From contig OX638344.1 in assembly GCA_951813555.1 (NCBI GenBank), positions 2,571,076-2,635,075 of the forward strand: DNA of 64,000 nt. The letters run 5' to 3'. Below are positions 61,012-64,000 of the stretch, piece by piece. The position numbers and the translations under genes were made by a program. Source of the DNA: an uncultured Acidimicrobiales bacterium (lineage in GTDB: Bacteria; Actinomycetota; Acidimicrobiia; Acidimicrobiales; Bin134). The notes beneath the pieces are model-generated. The model saw only the letters and a list, made by a program, of their open reading frames with translations. It made no database searches and was not told the DNA's origin. Every line of letters begins with the position of its first letter. The stretch's first letter is position 1.

Positions 61012-61724
61012 CGGGTCGTCTCCATGGCCCAGTAGTCCCACTGGGTGTGGGTGTATTCCTCCATCGTGAGGCCGTCGGTCAACAGATCGTCGGTGAGCTC
61101 GGTTCGGTCGATGGCCTCCACCGATCCGATGCCCTGGGCCATGATCTGCAGTCGGGCCGAGCGCTCGAGGTTTACCGCGCTCACCGTGGCCTCCTCGATG
61201 GATGAGCCCACCACGGTCAGGCCATGGCCCTTCAACAGCACGCCTTTACGGTCGCCTAGGGCCGCAGCCACTGACCGGCCGCGGTCGGGGTTGTCGATCT
61301 GCACGGCGGAGTCGTACACCGGCACACCGTCGGCAAACAGGGTGCACAGGTGCCAGACCGGGGCCAGGGGGACATCGGTCATCGAGAACGCGATGCAGTG
61401 CATGGGGTGGGCGTGGATCACTGCGCCCACGTCGGGTCGGGCCCGGTAAATCTCGGTGTGCATGAAGCGCTCGCCGGGGGCGTCCATGGATCCCTCGACC
61501 ACCTCGCCGTCCAAGTCCATCACTACCACGTCGCCTGGCTCCGTGTCGGCCAGGTCCTTCACGTCATCGTGGGTGTGGCCCAATACAGCCACCAAGGCGG
61601 TGCCCGGAATCCGGGCCGAGGGGTGGCCGAAGGGCCCGATCAGCCGCTCTCGGACCAGAATCCGAGTCGAGGTGGCGATCTTGTCTTTAAGGGACGAAAT
61701 GGCCTCGGCCGGTTGGCTGCTCAT
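61008..61724 (-). CDS. Class II aldolase/adducin family protein
   Basis: A 238-residue protein from ATG at 61724. 'RILVRERLIGPFGHPSARIPG' near residue 22, 'FMHTEIYRARPDVGAVIHAHPMHCIAFS' near 87 (zinc His pair HAHP) and 'VLLKGHGLTVVGSSIEEATVSAVNLERSA' near 165 are the class II aldolase signature. It may cleave or decarboxylate a hydroxy acid or sugar phosphate; this fold also includes fuculose and 3-hydroxy acid enzymes. Overlaps on both sides place it in the same operon as the XDH and ALDH genes. Confidence 0.88.
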   Translation of the reverse strand: MSSQPAEAISSLKDKIATSTRILVRERLIGPFGHPSARIPGTALVAVLGHTHDDVKDLADTEPGDVVVMDLDGEVVEGSMDAPGERFMHTEIYRARPDVGAVIHAHPMHCIAFSMTDVPLAPVWHLCTLFADGVPVYDSAVQIDNPDRGRSVAAALGDRKGVLLKGHGLTVVGSSIEEATVSAVNLERSARLQIMAQGIGSVEAIDRTELTDDLLTDGLTMEEYTHTQWDYWAMETTR

Positions 61725-63202
61725 GGTCGCGCTCCGATGTCGAGAATGTGGACGACTTTGGTCCGGGTGTAGCTGATCAGCGACTCCATCGACCCTTCTG
61801 CTCCCAGCCCGGAGTCCTTGTATCCCCCGAACGGGGTTTCCAAGAAGTGCTGGCCTCGCCCGTTGATCCATACGCATCCGGCCTGCACCCGGCGGGCGGC
61901 ATCCATAGCCCAGTCCAAGTCGTCGGTGATGATGTTGGCGGTCAGCCCGTAGCGGGTGGCGTTGGCTTGGGCGATGAGGTCGTCTCTGTCGTGCCATTCC
62001 AGCACCGACAGCACCGGACCGAAGATCTCCTCGGTGGCGATGACATGGCCGGGCGTCACCTGGTCGAACAGCGTGGGTGCGAGGTAATACCCGCCTTCGG
62101 GCACACCCCCTGGAGTGCCTCCACCCCGGACCAGTCGGGCGCCCTCTGATTTACCGGTCTCCACGTAGCCACGCACCCGGCTGAGCTGGGACTCGGAGAC
62201 CAGCGGCCCCATGGTGGTCGCCGGATCGAGGGGGTCGCCTACCTTGACTTGGTCGAGCCGGGCGGCCACTGCGTCCACCACGTCATCGCGCATCTCGGCC
62301 GGCACATACAGCCGCGATGTCGACCCGCACGACTGCCCTTGGGAGGACTCGAAGTTCATGCCCCCCACCGCCTGTTGCGCCACATAGGCGGGGTCGGCAT
62401 CGGGTGCCACCAACAAAGGGTTCTTGCCTCCCAGCTCCACGGTCACGTGCTTGACGTGGCCCGACGCCGCGGCCGCCTCCATGACCCGCAGACCGGTGGT
62501 CCCTCGGCCGGTGAAACCGATCCGGCCGATGCCCGGATGGGCCACGAGAGCCTCGCCGGTGGTGGCCCCGTCGCCGGTGAGCACGGTGAGCACGCCGGGG
62601 GGAAGAATCTCCGCAGCCAGATACGCCACTTCCAGGGGGGAGATCGGGGTTTGATCGGGGGCCTTCACTATCACGGTGTTGCCCGCGGCCAAAGGAGCGG
62701 CCGCGTGGAAGAGGGTGAACATAAGCGGGTGATTGAACGGCAGGATGCGGGCCACCACGCCATAGGGTTCTCGCAGGGTCAGATGGAGGCCGTTAGCCGA
62801 CGCCGGAAGGGTCTTGCCGTGCAGTTCCCGGGCGATGCCGGCGAAGTAGTCCAGGGCGTCGGCTCCGTAGACAACGTCGTTGCGCATGGCAGCCAATGGG
62901 TTACCGCTGTCCATAGCGTCGATCCGGGCCAGTCGCTCGGCTTGGCTCCGTACCGCATCGGCCAGATCGCGCAGATATCGCCCTCTCTCGGCCGCCGAGA
63001 GGCCCGCCCAGGCTGGCTGGGCGTCGGTGGCCGCCTCTACGGCTCGATCCACTTCTTCGGCATCAGCCAGCGGCACCTCGGCCACCGTCTCTCCGGTGCC
63101 CGGCGCGGTGGCGGGCATGAGAGTGCTCGCGGTGACCTCGCGGTCTCCCACCACCAGCGGGTAGCGGTCGCGAATAGCAGCCTCGGGGAACCCGGCAGTC
63201 AT
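61721..63202 (-). CDS. NAD(P)-dependent aldehyde dehydrogenase
   Basis: A 493-residue ALDH. Standard motifs are 'RILPFNHPLMFTLFHAAAPLAAGNTVIVKAPDQTP' near residue 148, 'GFTGRGTTGLRVMEAAAASG' near 230, Glu in 'VTVELGGKNPLLVAPDADP' near 258 and Cys in 'SSQGQSCGSTSRLYVP' near 292. 'ATEEIFGPVLSVLEW' is near 390. It oxidises an aldehyde made in the pathway. It overlaps the ADH by 4 bases and the aldolase by 4 bases. Not closely alike to the ALDH at 19069-20550 in its N-terminal part. Confidence 0.92.
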   Translation of the reverse strand: MTAGFPEAAIRDRYPLVVGDREVTASTLMPATAPGTGETVAEVPLADAEEVDRAVEAATDAQPAWAGLSAAERGRYLRDLADAVRSQAERLARIDAMDSGNPLAAMRNDVVYGADALDYFAGIARELHGKTLPASANGLHLTLREPYGVVARILPFNHPLMFTLFHAAAPLAAGNTVIVKAPDQTPISPLEVAYLAAEILPPGVLTVLTGDGATTGEALVAHPGIGRIGFTGRGTTGLRVMEAAAASGHVKHVTVELGGKNPLLVAPDADPAYVAQQAVGGMNFESSQGQSCGSTSRLYVPAEMRDDVVDAVAARLDQVKVGDPLDPATTMGPLVSESQLSRVRGYVETGKSEGARLVRGGGTPGGVPEGGYYLAPTLFDQVTPGHVIATEEIFGPVLSVLEWHDRDDLIAQANATRYGLTANIITDDLDWAMDAARRVQAGCVWINGRGQHFLETPFGGYKDSGLGAEGSMESLISYTRTKVVHILDIGARP

Positions 63203-64000
63203 GGCTCAATCACCGGCTTCATCTCCGTGCCAGCCCTCATCGCGGCCAGGGCGTCGATCACCTGATCCAGCGAGTAGGTCTTCGAGCACACCACCGATTC
63301 CAATTCCAGCCCACCCCCATGACGATCCAAGAACTGAAGGGCGTCGTGGAAGTGGGAGATGTCGGCCGAAAGGGAGGTTCGCACCGTGAGCTGGCGGACC
63401 TTCATGGCTGTGGTCGGCACCGGGACTGATTGTCCGTGGGCCTGGCCGATCACCATGAGCGCGCCACCGGCCCGTACCATCTCCATTCCCTCGGTAAAGG
63501 CGTCGGGAGGCCCCGCGCACTCGAACACCACGTCGGCGCCGCGGCCGCCGGTCAGGTTGCGGACTGCCTCGATTCGCTCCTCGGGCTCAGTGTGGTCGAT
63601 GTCGATGCGCGTAGTGAGACCCCACTTCTCGGTGGCCGCTAGCCGGGAGGCGGGCGCGCCAATGAGCACCACTTGGTGGGCCCCGCTGTGCAGGGCCGCC
63701 GCCGCGCACAGAACGCCCACCGGGCCGGCACCGAGCACGGCCACGGTGTCGCTGAAGCGGACGCGGGGCAGGCGGTCTAGGGCGTGCATCACCGTGCGGA
63801 GGGCGCAGGTGGCGGCCGACGCCAGCGGACTGGACACGCTGTCGGGCACCCGCAGCACACGTGAATCGGGCGACACGTGGAGGTGCTCCGAAAAGGTACC
63901 GTTGACTGTCCCCTCCTCATACGGACCCCACCCGTAGCCCATGGTGTTCTCGCACAGGGTGGGCTGTTTGGCCACTGCGCAGAAGTAGCACCGCCCGCAC
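63199..64000 (-). CDS. Zinc-dependent alcohol dehydrogenase (MDR), N-terminus cut by window edge
   Basis: At least 266 C-terminal residues; the frame is still open at 64000. The right-most codons read CGRCYFCAVAKQPTLCEN, the structural-zinc Cys cluster of MDR alcohol dehydrogenases, so the missing part is the first ~90 residues with the catalytic zinc ligands. 'VAVLGAGPVGVLCAAAALHSGA' is the Rossmann motif and 'GRGADVVFECAGPPDAFTEGME' follows. It is the first visible gene of the 55-64 kb operon and overlaps the ALDH by 4 bases, so alcohol to aldehyde to acid steps are suggested. Confidence 0.88.
   Translation of the reverse strand, partial: CGRCYFCAVAKQPTLCENTMGYGWGPYEEGTVNGTFSEHLHVSPDSRVLRVPDSVSSPLASAATCALRTVMHALDRLPRVRFSDTVAVLGAGPVGVLCAAAALHSGAHQVVLIGAPASRLAATEKWGLTTRIDIDHTEPEERIEAVRNLTGGRGADVVFECAGPPDAFTEGMEMVRAGGALMVIGQAHGQSVPVPTTAMKVRQLTVRTSLSADISHFHDALQFLDRHGGGLELESVVCSKTYSLDQVIDALAAMRAGTEMKPVIEP

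Overview
The window is a GC-rich, densely packed bacterial chromosome segment with many GTG starts and 1- to 8-base gene overlaps. It has repeated luciferase-like/F420-type oxidoreductases, SDRs, enoyl-CoA hydratases, CaiB/BaiF CoA-transferases, amidohydrolase-2 enzymes and a PhyH dioxygenase, plus GatCAB and a PASTA-type Ser/Thr kinase. This mix fits an uncultivated actinobacterium of the Acidimicrobiia kind. That placement is an inference from gene content; no rRNA, tRNA or phylogenetic marker was examined. Gene density is about 95 percent, and I saw no rRNA, tRNA, CRISPR array or intact mobile element.

The most striking content is three genes interrupted by in-frame TGA codons exactly where redox-active Cys/Sec is expected in known selenoprotein families. 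(1) 3033-3581 is a UGSC-family protein whose TGA-GGC-TCA-TGC spells Sec-Gly-Ser-Cys. (2) 15734-16204 is a Bcp/PrxQ-like peroxiredoxin with TGA at the peroxidatic position and no Cys anywhere. (3) 26264-26536 is a small SelW-like (Rdx) protein whose CxxC motif is encoded TGA-Val-Pro-TGA, a predicted Sec-x-x-Sec. Hairpins with a bacterial-SECIS-like layout follow the TGA in the first two; a weaker one follows in the third. No selA/B/C/D is in the window. Conventional gene calling would truncate all three.

Layout. 1-3.6 kb: an LLM oxidoreductase running off the left edge, then an amidohydrolase / 'DGLP' protein / UGSC selenoprotein operon. 3.6-17 kb: PhyH, SDRs, Nudix hydrolase, FG-GAP lipoprotein, P-type ATPase, enoyl-CoA hydratase, LLM enzyme, RCC1-like lipoprotein, quinone oxidoreductase and the Sec-peroxiredoxin. 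17-19 kb: a scarred segment with a duplicated 78-residue gene, a duplicated SDR tail and a phosphotransferase broken by TAG. 19-30 kb: ALDH, amidohydrolases, thiolase, P450, the SelW-like protein divergent from a nitroreductase, and enoyl-CoA hydratases. 30.2-30.7 kb: remnants of an antitoxin-like gene, an IS3-type transposase and a DNA methylase. 30.8-36.8 kb: tandem duplicated esterases, a fused CaiB/BaiF protein and an ABC-type binding lipoprotein. 36.8-44 kb: core amino-acid biosynthesis (metY-like, ilvC, ilvN, ilvB, ilvD), with an attenuator leader peptide ending Ile-Leu-Val-Val-Arg-Leu before ilvB. 44-55 kb: MATE transporter, a 111-bp-repeat RCC1 lipoprotein, a nitroreductase-SRPBCC fusion, an MBL hydrolase, gatCAB and a PASTA kinase. 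55-64 kb: an eight-gene tightly overlapping minus-strand operon (ADH, ALDH, class II aldolase, molybdenum hydroxylase, ABC ATPase, LLM enzyme, aminotransferase, MarR regulator), probably one catabolic unit under MarR control.

The accessory genes point to oxidation, CoA activation and beta-oxidation-like breakdown of diverse organic compounds. The selenoproteins and nitroreductases suggest thiol/peroxide redox handling beside it.
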